From: Acidimicrobiia bacterium
Lineage (GTDB): Bacteria > Actinomycetota > Acidimicrobiia > IMCC26256 > PALSA-610
Direction: 5' to 3'
NCBI GenBank assembly: GCA_036271555.1
Contig: DATBAK010000026.1
Location: forward strand, 62,001 to 126,000
DNA length: 64,000 nt
In this document: positions 38,473 through 47,335 of the stretch, piece after piece
How positions within the stretch are numbered: the stretch's first letter is position 1
How the letters are laid out: each line of letters opens with the position of its first letter
Position numbers and translations under genes: made by a program
The notes under the pieces: generated by a model
The model's input: the letters and a program-made list of their open reading frames with translations, nothing else
Database searches by the model: none
What the model was told of the DNA's origin: nothing

Positions 38473-39969
38473 TCAACGGTTCTGGGGGAAGCCGAGGTCG
38501 GGCCCACGGGTCGCAGGGTCGGCGAAGCGGCTGGTCACGACCTTGCCGCGGGTGTAGAAGCGGACGCCCTCCGCCCCATGGACGTGGGTGTCGCCGAACA
38601 GGGAGGCGCCCCACCCGCCGAACGAGTAGTACGCCATCGGGACCGGGATCGGGATGTTGATGCCCACCATCCCGGCCTCGACCTCGAACTGGAAGCGGCG
38701 GGCGGCGCCTCCGTCACGGGTGAAGAGCGCCACGCCGTTGCCGTACGGGCTCTCGTTCACCAGCCGCACGGCGTCCTCGTAGGAGCCGGCCCGCACGACG
38801 TTCAGGACCGGGCCGAAGATCTCCTCGGTGTAGATCGACATGTCCGGGCGGACGTGGTCGAACAGGCAGGGCCCGAGCCAGAAGCCGTCGGCGCGGCCTT
38901 CCACGTTCAGGCCCCGGCCGTCGACCACGAGTGCCGCACCGGACGCCACGCCCGCGTCGACGAGCGACACCACGCGATCGCGGTGCGCGCCGGTGACGAG
39001 CGGACCCATGTCGGCGTCGGGGTCGGTGCCGTCGGCGACCCGCACCGCGTCGATGCGCTCGACGATGCGTCCGACGAGGTCGTCACCGATCGGGTCGACC
39101 GCGACGACGACCGAGATCGCCATGCAGCGCTCCCCCGCCGACCCGAAGCCCGCGCTCACCGCGGCGTCGGCCGCGGCGTCGAGATCGGCGTCGGGGAGCA
39201 CGATCATGTGGTTCTTCGCGCCGCCGAGCGCCTGCACCCGCTTCCCGTTCGCCGCCGCGGTCGCGTAGATGTACTTCGCGACCGGCGTCGATCCGACGAA
39301 CGAGATCGCGGCGACATCGGGATGCGCGAGCAACGCGTCGACTGCTTCCCGATCGCCCTGCACGACGTTGAAGACACCGTCGGGAAGTCCCGCCTCTCGC
39401 CACAGCTCCGCGATGAGCAACGACGCCGACGGGTCGCGCTCCGACGGCTTGAGCACGAACGCGTTGCCACACGCGATCGCGATGGGGAACATCCACATGG
39501 GCACCATCGCCGGGAAGTTGAACGGCGTGATGCCCGCGACGACACCGAGCGGCTGACGAATCGAGTACACGTCGGTGTCGGTCGAGACCTGTTCGGAGTG
39601 ATCGCCCGCCAGGAGGTGCGGGATCCCGCACGCGAACTCGACGACCTCGATGCCGCGCGCCACCTCGCCGCGCGCGTCGGAGAGCACCTTCCCGTGCTCG
39701 GCCGTGATGCGGGCGGCGAGCTCGTCCTTGCGCTGCTCGAGCTGCTCGCGCAGTGCGAACAGCACACGCGCGCGCCGGCTGAGCGACACCGAGCGCCACT
39801 CGCGGGCGGCGGCGCGGGCGCTCTGGACGACGGTGTCGACGTCGGCCGCGGCGGCGAGCGCCACCCGAGCGGTCACCTCGCCGGTCGCGGGGTTCGTCAC
39901 CGCGCCGAACCGGCCCGACGTGCCGTCCCACGCCTTGCCGTCGACCCAGTGCCCGACGTCCACCGCCAT
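38473..39969 (-). CDS. mmsA: Methylmalonate-semialdehyde dehydrogenase (CoA-acylating)
   Basis: Converts methylmalonate semialdehyde to propionyl-CoA in valine catabolism, or malonate semialdehyde to acetyl-CoA. 498 residues, of the aldehyde dehydrogenase fold. The catalytic Cys is in GSAGERCMAISVVV. The position of the usual Glu is occupied by GGAKNHMIV, the signature of this CoA-dependent branch. ITPFNFPAMVPMWMFPIA and EEIFGPVLNV are also present. ATG at 39969, divergent from the SCO6745-like gene, with a 90-base shared promoter region. The 117 bases after it show no feature I can name. Confidence 0.95.
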   Translation of the reverse strand: MAVDVGHWVDGKAWDGTSGRFGAVTNPATGEVTARVALAAAADVDTVVQSARAAAREWRSVSLSRRARVLFALREQLEQRKDELAARITAEHGKVLSDARGEVARGIEVVEFACGIPHLLAGDHSEQVSTDTDVYSIRQPLGVVAGITPFNFPAMVPMWMFPIAIACGNAFVLKPSERDPSASLLIAELWREAGLPDGVFNVVQGDREAVDALLAHPDVAAISFVGSTPVAKYIYATAAANGKRVQALGGAKNHMIVLPDADLDAAADAAVSAGFGSAGERCMAISVVVAVDPIGDDLVGRIVERIDAVRVADGTDPDADMGPLVTGAHRDRVVSLVDAGVASGAALVVDGRGLNVEGRADGFWLGPCLFDHVRPDMSIYTEEIFGPVLNVVRAGSYEDAVRLVNESPYGNGVALFTRDGGAARRFQFEVEAGMVGINIPIPVPMAYYSFGGWGASLFGDTHVHGAEGVRFYTRGKVVTSRFADPATRGPDLGFPQNR

Positions 39970-40059
39970 CCCCGACTCCCCGTTCGCTCGGCTCAGGGTA
40001 ACGACCGCCGCGCGGTCGCGGTTGCCGGGCCGCGTGCCGACCCGCGACGATGCGTGCGC

Positions 40060-40956
40060 GTGATCGACGACGCCACCCTCTCCCGCCGCGCCCGCCTGCT
40101 CGGCGCGCACCTCGAACCGTGCATCGGTCAGGTGTACTTCGCGCCCGAGTGCCACTCCGCGTACGAGGCGCTCGGCTTCACCGGCAGCCGTGGCAATGCC
40201 GACGGCGTCGCGCTCCCCGATCCGGTCGCGTACTTCACGAGTCGTGGCTCGCTCATGGGCCAGGTCGCGCCGCACGTCGTGGCGGCCGCGTTCGCCGTGT
40301 TCAATCCCGAGGTCGTCGCGCCCTGCGTCGAGATGGGCTGGCGACTCACCGACGCGCCGACGATCTTCGCGACGCGGCGCGCGGGCGCGGTCGGCCAACT
40401 CGCACGCGTGCTCGGCCCCGCACCCGACGGTGTGGCGCGCGCCGCGGAGCTCCTCGAACGCGCCGCCGCGCCGAACGCCGTCGCCGGCCGGCCCCTCTTC
40501 GCGGGCCTGACGAGTCAGTGGGACGACCCCACCGATCCCCTCACGCGCTTCTTCCACCTCGGCGACGAGCTGCGCGAGCTGCGCGGCGACGCGCACACCG
40601 CGGCCTGGACCAGCACGGGGCTCGACGCGGTCGAGATCGGATTGTTGACGGAGCTGTTCCTCGGCCTGCCGCTGCGCAGCTACATCCGGACGCGCGCGTG
40701 GAGCGACGAGCAGCTCGGCGCCGCCCTCGACCGGCTCTGCGCGCGCGGCTGGGTCGACGGTGACGCGTTCACGGCCGCAGGTCGCGACGCGCGCGAGCAG
40801 GTCGAGTGGCGCACCGACGCGCAGATGCGGCCCGCGCTCGAAGCGCTCGGCACCGATTTCGACGAGCTGCTCGCGATCATCACGCCGTGGGGCGCGCAGC
40901 TTCGGGCCGCGGGGGCCTACCTGCGCACGCCCGGACAGCTCGTGGGTGCCTCGTGA
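40060..40956 (+). CDS. SCO6745-family protein (SalK-like)
   Basis: 298 residues. PCIGQVYFAPECHSAYEALGF, YFTSRGSLMGQVAPHVVAAAFAVFNPEVVAPC and TDAPTIFATR follow the family pattern of actinobacterial SCO6745/SalK-type helical proteins. The C-terminal half resembles a winged helix (ELFLGLPLRSYIRTRAWSDEQLGAALDRLCARGWVDGDAFTAAGR), so a regulatory role is possible. The biochemical function is not established. Start GTG at 40060. The next gene begins 43 bases later. Confidence 0.82.
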   Translation: MIDDATLSRRARLLGAHLEPCIGQVYFAPECHSAYEALGFTGSRGNADGVALPDPVAYFTSRGSLMGQVAPHVVAAAFAVFNPEVVAPCVEMGWRLTDAPTIFATRRAGAVGQLARVLGPAPDGVARAAELLERAAAPNAVAGRPLFAGLTSQWDDPTDPLTRFFHLGDELRELRGDAHTAAWTSTGLDAVEIGLLTELFLGLPLRSYIRTRAWSDEQLGAALDRLCARGWVDGDAFTAAGRDAREQVEWRTDAQMRPALEALGTDFDELLAIITPWGAQLRAAGAYLRTPGQLVGAS

Positions 40957-40999
40957 ACGCGCACGCCACCATCCACGACACGGCCGAAGGCGCGAGCGA

Positions 41000-42049
41000 A
41001 TGAGCGTGAGCGCGCTCCCCACGATGATGCCGGCCGCGGTCTACCTCGGCGACGGCGTGGTCGAGGCGCAGGAGCTGCCGGTGCCCGAGCTGCAGGACGG
41101 CGGCGCGATCGTCGAGGTGTCGCACTGCGGGATCTGCGGCACCGACCTGCACTTCGTGCTCGAAGGGATGGGCCGCAAGGGCGCCGTGTTCGGCCACGAA
41201 TGGTCGGGCACGCTCGTCGCGCTCGGGCCCGACGCACGGACCGACGTTCCAATGGGCACCACCGTCGTCGCGGCCGACCGTCCCGGATGCGGACGCTGCC
41301 GGTCGTGTCGCGCGGGGCGACCGTCGGTGTGCAGCGAACGCGCGGCACCGAACTTCTTCGGTGGCACCGGCGCGTTCGCGCGCTACAAGCACGTCGACGC
41401 GTCGTCGTTGTTGCCGCTGCCCGCGGGCGTGTCGTTGCGCGACGCCGCGCTCACCGAGCCGCTCGCGGTCGCGATGCACGCGCACACGCTCTCCGGCGCG
41501 CGTCCCGACGACCGCGTGCTGGTGACCGGCGCGGGTCCTGTCGGCACGCTGATGATCGCGGTGCTCAGGGCCGCGGGCATCGACGACATCACGGTGAGCG
41601 AGCCCGCGCCGTTGCGACGGGAGCGCGCGGCGGCGCTCGGGGCGCGGGTCGTCAGCCCCGACTCGCTCTCGCGCGCGCCGATGGGCCGCCCCGTCGACGA
41701 GGCGTTCACGCTCGCCTTCGAGTGCTCGGGCCGCGCCGTCGCCGCCGAAGCCGCGCTCGACCAGCTCGATCGGGCGGGAACCTTCTTGTTCCTCGGCACC
41801 GGCTCCGATGCGCCGCGCGTCAACCACAACCGCGTGATCATCCTCGAGCAGACGATCATGGGCTCGTACAACTACGACGACCACGGCTTCGCGAAGGCGC
41901 TCGACCTCATCGCGTCCGGGAAGCTCCCGCTCGATCTCCTGATCGAGCCCGAGGACTTCCCGCTCGATCAGGTCGGCACGACGATGCAGCGGCTCGGCGC
42001 GGGTGAGCTCGCGAGCAAGGCGCTCGTCGTGCCGCGGATCGGAGGATGA
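41000..42049 (+). CDS. Zinc-dependent alcohol dehydrogenase family protein
   Basis: 349-residue MDR-superfamily dehydrogenase. The catalytic zinc ligands are in HCGICGTDLHF and FGHEWSG, and the structural zinc ligands in CGRCRSCRAGRPSVC. The Rossmann fold has VTGAGPVGTLMIAVLRAAG. The dinucleotide-binding region, with ITVSEPAPLRRERAAALGA, suggests an Asp/Glu-type NAD preference (Glu at the strand end). The substrate is unknown. It overlaps the VOC gene by 4 bases, so the pair probably acts on the same compound. Confidence 0.9.
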   Translation: MSVSALPTMMPAAVYLGDGVVEAQELPVPELQDGGAIVEVSHCGICGTDLHFVLEGMGRKGAVFGHEWSGTLVALGPDARTDVPMGTTVVAADRPGCGRCRSCRAGRPSVCSERAAPNFFGGTGAFARYKHVDASSLLPLPAGVSLRDAALTEPLAVAMHAHTLSGARPDDRVLVTGAGPVGTLMIAVLRAAGIDDITVSEPAPLRRERAAALGARVVSPDSLSRAPMGRPVDEAFTLAFECSGRAVAAEAALDQLDRAGTFLFLGTGSDAPRVNHNRVIILEQTIMGSYNYDDHGFAKALDLIASGKLPLDLLIEPEDFPLDQVGTTMQRLGAGELASKALVVPRIGG

Positions 42050-42498
42050 CGATGGGACCGCCGACGCTCAACCACGTTGCGATCAGCGTCGATCCGAGGG
42101 TGCTCGACGCGCGCGGGCGCGCCGACATCCTCGGCTTCTTCCACGAGGTGTTCGGCTGGGTCGAGGGCGACAACACCGGCGAGAAGGGCGACCCGCTGAT
42201 CCTCTACACGGGCGCCTTCGGCCAGTTCGTCTACCTGCTGCCGGCAACGCCCGCGATGGAGGCGCCCCCGCTCGACCACTTCGGTCTGCAGATCGAGAGC
42301 GTCGAGGAGCTCGAAGCGATCGTCGCGCGTGCCGCGACGGTGAAGGAGCGCGACGATCGCGTCCGCATCATCGAGCGCTCCGAGCGCACGACGCACGGCG
42401 CGACCGACGACTACGTCCTCACGAACGCGTACATCGGCTACCTGCTTCCGCTCATGGTCGAGCTGCAGCATCTCGAGCGGAAGCCGCGTTCGGCGTAA
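42046..42498 (+). CDS. VOC-superfamily (glyoxalase-like) protein
   Basis: 150 residues. LNHVAISVDPRVLDARGRADILGFFHEVFGWVE is the first beta-alpha-beta-beta-beta unit, and PPLDHFGLQIESVEELEAIV is the second. A His early in each unit (NHVA and DHFG) is consistent with metal ligands. Possible roles are an isomerase, lyase or dioxygenase of the vicinal oxygen chelate fold. The start codon lies in the stop of the dehydrogenase. Confidence 0.85.
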   Translation: MTMGPPTLNHVAISVDPRVLDARGRADILGFFHEVFGWVEGDNTGEKGDPLILYTGAFGQFVYLLPATPAMEAPPLDHFGLQIESVEELEAIVARAATVKERDDRVRIIERSERTTHGATDDYVLTNAYIGYLLPLMVELQHLERKPRSA

Positions 42499-42556
42499 TG
42501 GACAAGGCCAGCCCGCCGGAACGGCCGGGTCGTCTTTGCGGCCCGGCCGACTCCGA

Positions 42557-42598
42557 GGCTGAGGCGTCGTGGAGGGCGATGCGTGCGAGCCCGACCAG
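42557..42598 (+). repeat. Dispersed intergenic repeat, copy H
   Basis: Shows GGCTGAGGCGTCGTGGAGGG, then CGATGCGTGCGAGCCCGACC and AG. It lies in the 122-base gap between the VOC gene and the enoyl-CoA hydratase gene. Confidence 0.65.
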
Positions 42599-42620
42599 GC
42601 AGAGATAGCAGACTCCTCCG

Positions 42621-43403
42621 ATGCTCCGAATCGAAACGGCCGACCGGGTCCGCACCCTCACGCTCGACCGGCCCGAGGCGCTGAACGCGTTCAACGAGGC
42701 GCTCTACGACGAGGTGACGGACGCGCTCATCGCGGCGCACGAGGATCCCGGCGTCGCGGTCGTGTTGATGACCGGCGCGGGGCGCGCGTTCTCCGCCGGC
42801 GCCGACCTCTTCGAGATGGCGCGCCACGCGAGCGATCCCGACTTCTCACCGGGCCGGCACGGTTTCGTCGGCATGCTCGACCAACTCATCGACTACGAGA
42901 AGCCGTTCCTCCTCGCGATCAACGGCATCGGGCTCGGTATCGGTGCGACGATCATCGGATTCGCCGATCTCGTCTTCATGTCGTCGACCGCGCGACTCCG
43001 CTGCCCCTTCACCGATCTCGCGGTCGCGCCCGAGGCCGCGTCGAGCTACACGTTCCCGACGCTGCTCGGGCGTCAGCGCGCGACGTGGATCCTGCTGAGC
43101 TCCGAGTGGATCTCGGCGGCGGACTGCGAGCGCTACGGCCTCGTGTTCGAGGTGTGCGAGCCCGACGCGCTGCTCGACACCGCGATGGAGCACGCACGGC
43201 TGCTCGCGGAGAAGCCGATCAGCTCACTGCGCGCGTCGAAGCGGCTCATCAACTCGCAGCATCGCGACGCGATCTTCGCGGCGCGCGCCGCCGAGAACGC
43301 GGCCTTCCAACACCTCATGGCCGGACCCGCGAACAAGGAAGCGCTCGCCGCGTTCGCGGAGAAGCGCAAGCCCGACTTCACGAACCTGCCGCCGGGTTGG
43401 TAG
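42621..43403 (+). CDS. Enoyl-CoA hydratase/isomerase family protein
   Basis: 260 residues of the crotonase fold. LTLDRPEALNAFNEALYDEV, then the oxyanion-hole segments TGAGRAFSAGADLFEM and INGIGLGIGATIIGFADLVF are typical. The second catalytic-loop region (FTDLAVAPEAASSYTFPTLLGRQRA) has Glu in PEAASS. It hydrates or isomerises an acyl-CoA. The substrate is not indicated, but the neighbours suggest branched-chain or fatty-acid degradation. It ends 6 bases before the convergent cyclopropane synthase gene. Confidence 0.92.
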   Translation: MLRIETADRVRTLTLDRPEALNAFNEALYDEVTDALIAAHEDPGVAVVLMTGAGRAFSAGADLFEMARHASDPDFSPGRHGFVGMLDQLIDYEKPFLLAINGIGLGIGATIIGFADLVFMSSTARLRCPFTDLAVAPEAASSYTFPTLLGRQRATWILLSSEWISAADCERYGLVFEVCEPDALLDTAMEHARLLAEKPISSLRASKRLINSQHRDAIFAARAAENAAFQHLMAGPANKEALAAFAEKRKPDFTNLPPGW

Positions 43404-43409
43404 GCGAGC

Positions 43410-44645
43410 TCAGAAGTCGACGCGGAGCGGCATCCCGGAACGGCCACCATCGGGCTTCACCGCGAGCACCTGGTGGATCTGCGTGTTGCCGTCCTCGAAG
43501 TTGACGGCCGACGCCGCGATGTAGAGGCGCCAGATCCGCGCGATCGCGGTACCGGCGTCGGCGACCGCGGCCTCCCAATCGCTCTCGAGGTTCGCCATCC
43601 ACGCCCGGAGGGTCAGCGCGTAGTGCTCGCGCAGGCTCTCGACGTGCCGCGCCTCGAATCCGGCCTGTTGGATCGCGGTCACGACGGCACCGACTTCGTG
43701 CAGCTCGCCATCAGGGAACACGAACCGGTCGATGAAGCTGCCCCGCTTGAAGTGGGTGCGCAGGCGCGGCTTCCACGGGCGGCTGATCGCATGGTTCAGG
43801 AAGCGACCGCCCGGTCGCACGAGCGCAAACGCACGCGAGAAGTACTCGTCGAGCATCTTCAGACCGACGTGCTCGAACATGCCGATCGAGCTCACCGCGT
43901 CGAACGGTGCGTCGGTGATGTCGCGGTAGTCCTGCACGCGCACGCTGAGCGCGCCCGCGAGCCCCGCCTCCGCGATGCGCTTCGACGCGAGGTCGGCCTG
44001 CGCGCCGGACAGCGTCACACCGACGCCTTCGACGCCGTAGTGCTGCGCCGCGTGCAGCAGCATGCTCCCCCACCCGCAGCCGATGTCGAGCAGCCGCATG
44101 CCGGGCTGCAGCCCCAGCTTGCGGCACACGAGGTCGTGCTTCGCGGTCTGCGCGGCGTCGAGCCCGACATCGGGTCGCTCCCACACCGCGCACGAGTACG
44201 TCAACGTCGGTCCGAGCAGGCGTTCGTAGAACTCGTTCGAGACGTTGTAGTGGTGCGCGATCGCGGCCGCGTCGCGCGCCTTCGAGTGCCGGGCACCGTG
44301 GAGTCGCGCCTCGCCCGGCGCGCGCGGAAGTCTGCGGAACAGTTGCGGTCCGAGCAGCCGCACCATGTCCGCGATCTGCCCGGCGCCGAACGACACGTTC
44401 GGAAAGCGATGACGCAGCTCGAGCGCGGCGAACATGTCGCCCTCGATGTCGATGTCGCCCGCCACGTACGCGCGCCCGAGACCGAGCTCACCCGGCGCGG
44501 TGACGATGCGGCGAAACGCGTCGGGTGAGCGCACCACGAGCGCGGCTCGCGCGTTCGCAGGCCCGAGCGTGCTGCCGTCGTACGCGCGCACGGCGACCGG
44601 CAGGTCGGAACCCAGAATGCCGGTGACGAGGTCGGCAACCGTCAT
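43410..44645 (-). CDS. cfa: Cyclopropane-fatty-acyl-phospholipid synthase family protein
   Basis: SAM-dependent enzyme that adds a methylene group across the double bond of unsaturated acyl chains in phospholipids. 411 residues. The N-terminal lipid-handling domain has AYVAGDIDIEGDMFAALELR. Then HHYNVSNEFYERLLGPTLTYSCAVW and the SAM site RLLDIGCGWGSMLLHAA. HAISRPWKPR and RFVFPDGELHEVGAVV are also present. Several CFA-type enzymes make other methylated lipids, so the product is not certain. ATG at 44645. Confidence 0.93.
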   Translation of the reverse strand: MTVADLVTGILGSDLPVAVRAYDGSTLGPANARAALVVRSPDAFRRIVTAPGELGLGRAYVAGDIDIEGDMFAALELRHRFPNVSFGAGQIADMVRLLGPQLFRRLPRAPGEARLHGARHSKARDAAAIAHHYNVSNEFYERLLGPTLTYSCAVWERPDVGLDAAQTAKHDLVCRKLGLQPGMRLLDIGCGWGSMLLHAAQHYGVEGVGVTLSGAQADLASKRIAEAGLAGALSVRVQDYRDITDAPFDAVSSIGMFEHVGLKMLDEYFSRAFALVRPGGRFLNHAISRPWKPRLRTHFKRGSFIDRFVFPDGELHEVGAVVTAIQQAGFEARHVESLREHYALTLRAWMANLESDWEAAVADAGTAIARIWRLYIAASAVNFEDGNTQIHQVLAVKPDGGRSGMPLRVDF

Positions 44646-44713
44646 GGCGACCCTCCAGTTCGAAAACCCACCCAGATGCTCGCGGATCGGAGCGACGCCT
44701 GCACGCGCGTGCG

Positions 44714-45478
44714 TCAGGTCGAAGGGTTCTTCCCCGCCTCGTGGCACCAGAACACTTCGGTCACGTACGGCAGCTCGAACCGGTCGGGGAAATCGGCCAC
44801 GAGTGCGCGCACACCGTCGAGGATGTGCTCACGCTCCGCGGGCTCCATCGAGGCGATGAAGCTCGTGGTCGAGACCCGTTCGCAGAGCCCGTCGCGATCG
44901 AGGTTCTGCGAGAACCTGAATCGCTCGCGCTGCGCACTCGTGAAGCGCCCGGACCCGTCGAGCACCTCGCGGAAGTCGGTCCCCACCCGGTACGGCATCT
45001 GCACGTCCCACCGCATGACGTGGCTGAGCTCGGCAACCCACTCGACCGACTCGTCCCGTTCGTTCCACACGAGTCCGAGGCCGCCGGACACGCGCAGCAC
45101 GCGCGCGATCTCGGCGAGCGCGCGGGGCGCGTCGAACCAGTGGAAGGCCTGCGCGACGACGACCCCGTCGACCGACGCGTCCGCGAGCGGGATCGCTTCG
45201 GCGGTGCCGGCTTGCATCGGCACTCCGGGCACCGCGAGCGCGAACTGCCGCCGCATCGCCTCCGAAGGCTCGACGGCGACGAGGTCGGCGCCCCGCTCGG
45301 CGAGCAACCGCGTGAGCTTGCCGGTCCCCGCCGCGAGATCGAGGACTCGGGTGCCGGCGGCGATGCCGAGCTCGGTGCAGAGCCGGTCGACCGCCGCGGT
45401 CGGATAGCTGGGCCGGCTGCGCTCGTACGCGTCGGCGGCGCGTCCGAATCCCGCGGCGGCGACCGGATTGACGTCCAC
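44714..45478 (-). CDS. Class I SAM-dependent methyltransferase
   Basis: 254 residues. FGRAADAYERSRPSYPTAAVDRL at the N-terminus, SAM motif I VLDLAAGTGKLTRLLAERG, motif II VDGVVVAQAFHWFDAPRALAEIARVLRVSG. This matches the UbiE/Methyltransf_11 group, close to small-molecule methylases of the YcgJ type. The substrate is not predictable. It follows the SGNH gene with a 3-base gap and precedes the cyclopropane synthase by 68 bases. Confidence 0.88.
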   Translation of the reverse strand: MDVNPVAAAGFGRAADAYERSRPSYPTAAVDRLCTELGIAAGTRVLDLAAGTGKLTRLLAERGADLVAVEPSEAMRRQFALAVPGVPMQAGTAEAIPLADASVDGVVVAQAFHWFDAPRALAEIARVLRVSGGLGLVWNERDESVEWVAELSHVMRWDVQMPYRVGTDFREVLDGSGRFTSAQRERFRFSQNLDRDGLCERVSTTSFIASMEPAEREHILDGVRALVADFPDRFELPYVTEVFWCHEAGKNPST

Positions 45479-45481
45479 GAG

Positions 45482-46387
45482 CTACGGAGTCCCCGTGAGA
45501 TCGACGGGAATCCCCGCGGTCGGCGGTGCCGGCCGGTAGTCGAGACCCGCGACGGCCGCGAGGCCGTCGACGATCGTGGCGGCATAGCGGTGCGCGCCCG
45601 CGGAGTAGGTGCACACATGACCGACGATCGGACAGCCCACCGTGCGCGGGTCGTCGAAGTGGATGCGCGACGCGTCGCGAGTGACGATGCGACCGTCCTG
45701 GCAACCGAGGGCCGCGCGCTCGCCGGTGACGCACGGCATCGAGGTCACGTACGCGGGGCCGCCGAGCGCGGTCGCGGTCTTCACGAGCCGCACGCCCGGG
45801 TGCTCCAGCGCGAGGCGCGCGTACTGCGCGACGAGCCGGGCCCGCGGCGGCGTGTCGAGGTCCGCGGGGAACACGGGCGGGGCGACGAGCTCGACCGGCA
45901 CGTGCCGCGCGGCGGCGAACGCCACCAGCGCCCCGAGGTCCTTCTTGTACTTCTCGTAGTACGCGTCGCCCGAGAGCGGTCGACCATCGCGCTGCATGCA
46001 CGGCGTGAGGTTGTTGCCCGAGAACGCGAGCACCAGCACGCCCGGGCGCGTCGCGATCGACTGCCGGACGAGCGGCGCGAGGTCGCACGGCGCGAGGCCG
46101 AAGTACGCGGTGACCGACACCGACAGTCCGTGCGCGCGCCCCAGTGCGGCGACCGCGCTGCCCGCCTGCAGCATGAGGGAGTCGCCGAAGACCGCGACGC
46201 GCGCGGATGCGTGACGCGCGCCCGTCTCCGCCGGCGCGGCGCGCTCGCCCGCGGCGGCGCGGTTCGACCGGCTCGACGGCCCGAACGCGACGATCAGCGT
46301 CGCGACGATCCCCGCGACCGCGACCGCCACTCCGAGGCGCGCCGAGCGTCCACCCCGCGCGCCGAGCCGTCGGTCTCCGGCTTGCAT
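45482..46387 (-). CDS. Membrane-anchored SGNH/GDSL-type hydrolase
   Basis: 301 residues. Basic N-terminus, one signal-anchor helix (LGVAVAVAGIVATLIVAFG), then an extracytoplasmic SGNH domain. Block I is VAVFGDSLMLQAGSAV (nucleophile Ser), block III LAFSGNNLTPC (Asn), and the catalytic Asp/His region is DASRIHFDD. It resembles the detached SGNH domain of cell-wall O-acetyltransferases. It may remove or transfer acyl groups on glycans. Cysteines around PCMQRDG and MPCVTGERAALGC may form disulfides. Confidence 0.85.
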   Translation of the reverse strand: MQAGDRRLGARGGRSARLGVAVAVAGIVATLIVAFGPSSRSNRAAAGERAAPAETGARHASARVAVFGDSLMLQAGSAVAALGRAHGLSVSVTAYFGLAPCDLAPLVRQSIATRPGVLVLAFSGNNLTPCMQRDGRPLSGDAYYEKYKKDLGALVAFAAARHVPVELVAPPVFPADLDTPPRARLVAQYARLALEHPGVRLVKTATALGGPAYVTSMPCVTGERAALGCQDGRIVTRDASRIHFDDPRTVGCPIVGHVCTYSAGAHRYAATIVDGLAAVAGLDYRPAPPTAGIPVDLTGTP

Positions 46388-46433
46388 CTCGCTCCCGACT
46401 CGGAAACCACCCCGAACGCGCAGTCTCGCACGG

Positions 46434-47261
46434 TCAGGCGATCGTTCCCGCCCCGCTCGCCGTCACGAGGAGGGAGCTCCCGAGGGCGGCCTCGGGATCG
46501 AGAGCGCGGGGTTCGACCTCGCTCTCGATCGACCAACCGGCCTGCCGCAGCAGCGTTTCCCAGCCGTCGTGAGCGAGCCGCGTGCGCGCCGGCTCGCCGA
46601 TGCGCACGAGCCGGCGGCGGAACGCCGCGCGTCGGAGCCGCGCCGCCGGCGTCGCCGCCCGGTCCTCGAGCCCGAGGCTGAGCGCGAGCGTCGATCTCAC
46701 CGACGGCGCCGCGCGCTCGCGCAGCCCGACGAAGAGCTGCGCGATCACGTCGCGGTCGAGGTACAGCAGCAGCCCTTCACACGTGAAGAGACTCGGGCGC
46801 TGCGCGTCGTGGCCGGCCCGCGCGAGCTTCGCGGCGACGTCGCCGTCCGTGAGATCGACCGGCACGAAGTGGATGTCGTCGCACGCGACGTCGAGCCGCG
46901 CGAGTCGCGCGCGCTTGTCGGCTTGGGTCTCGGGAAGGTCGAGCTCGAAGAACGCGATGCCCGGCGCGCGGAACCGCAGCGCGCGGCCGTCGTAGCCCGC
47001 GCCGACGATCACGATCTGCGGGACGTCCGCTGCGATCGCGTCGAGCACCTGCCCGTCGAAGAAACGCGTGCGCGCGACGAGGTGGTGGAACATGCCGGCG
47101 CCCGCATTCCGGTCACCCGCGCTCGCTTCACCGCGCGCCAGCTCGGCGGCGAGGTCACCGTTGAGCCGCTCCTCGCCTGCGGCGTCACCGCCCGCCGGCG
47201 CCGGGCGGCTCATCATCGAGCGCGCCCGCGCCACGCCCTGAGCGGTTCGCGACACCGGCAT
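46434..47261 (-). CDS. SAM-dependent methyltransferase, leucine carboxyl methyltransferase/TIGR00027 type
   Basis: 275 residues. VSRTAQGVARARSMMSRPA at the N-terminus, HHLVARTRFFDGQVLDAI, then the SAM site QIVIVGAGYDGRALRF, FFELDLPETQADKRARL and PSLFTCEGLLLYLDRDVI. This is the family of actinobacterial putative O-methyltransferases expanded in mycobacteria. The substrate is unknown. ATG at 47261, divergent from the lipoprotein gene with 74 bases between. Confidence 0.88.
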   Translation of the reverse strand: MPVSRTAQGVARARSMMSRPAPAGGDAAGEERLNGDLAAELARGEASAGDRNAGAGMFHHLVARTRFFDGQVLDAIAADVPQIVIVGAGYDGRALRFRAPGIAFFELDLPETQADKRARLARLDVACDDIHFVPVDLTDGDVAAKLARAGHDAQRPSLFTCEGLLLYLDRDVIAQLFVGLRERAAPSVRSTLALSLGLEDRAATPAARLRRAAFRRRLVRIGEPARTRLAHDGWETLLRQAGWSIESEVEPRALDPEAALGSSLLVTASGAGTIA

Positions 47262-47335
47262 ACCCCGGATTCTGCCCCGGGCGCGCCCACTGCGTCGCCG
47301 AGCGCGGATCACGGCGAGCGAGCACAATCCGTCGC

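Noticed and set aside
35038-40956. A plus-strand open frame of about 1970 codons across the coiled-coil and mmsA genes
   Set aside because: Antisense frame opened by GC bias. Only its last part (40060-40956) encodes a real protein. The minus strand carries recognisable domains.
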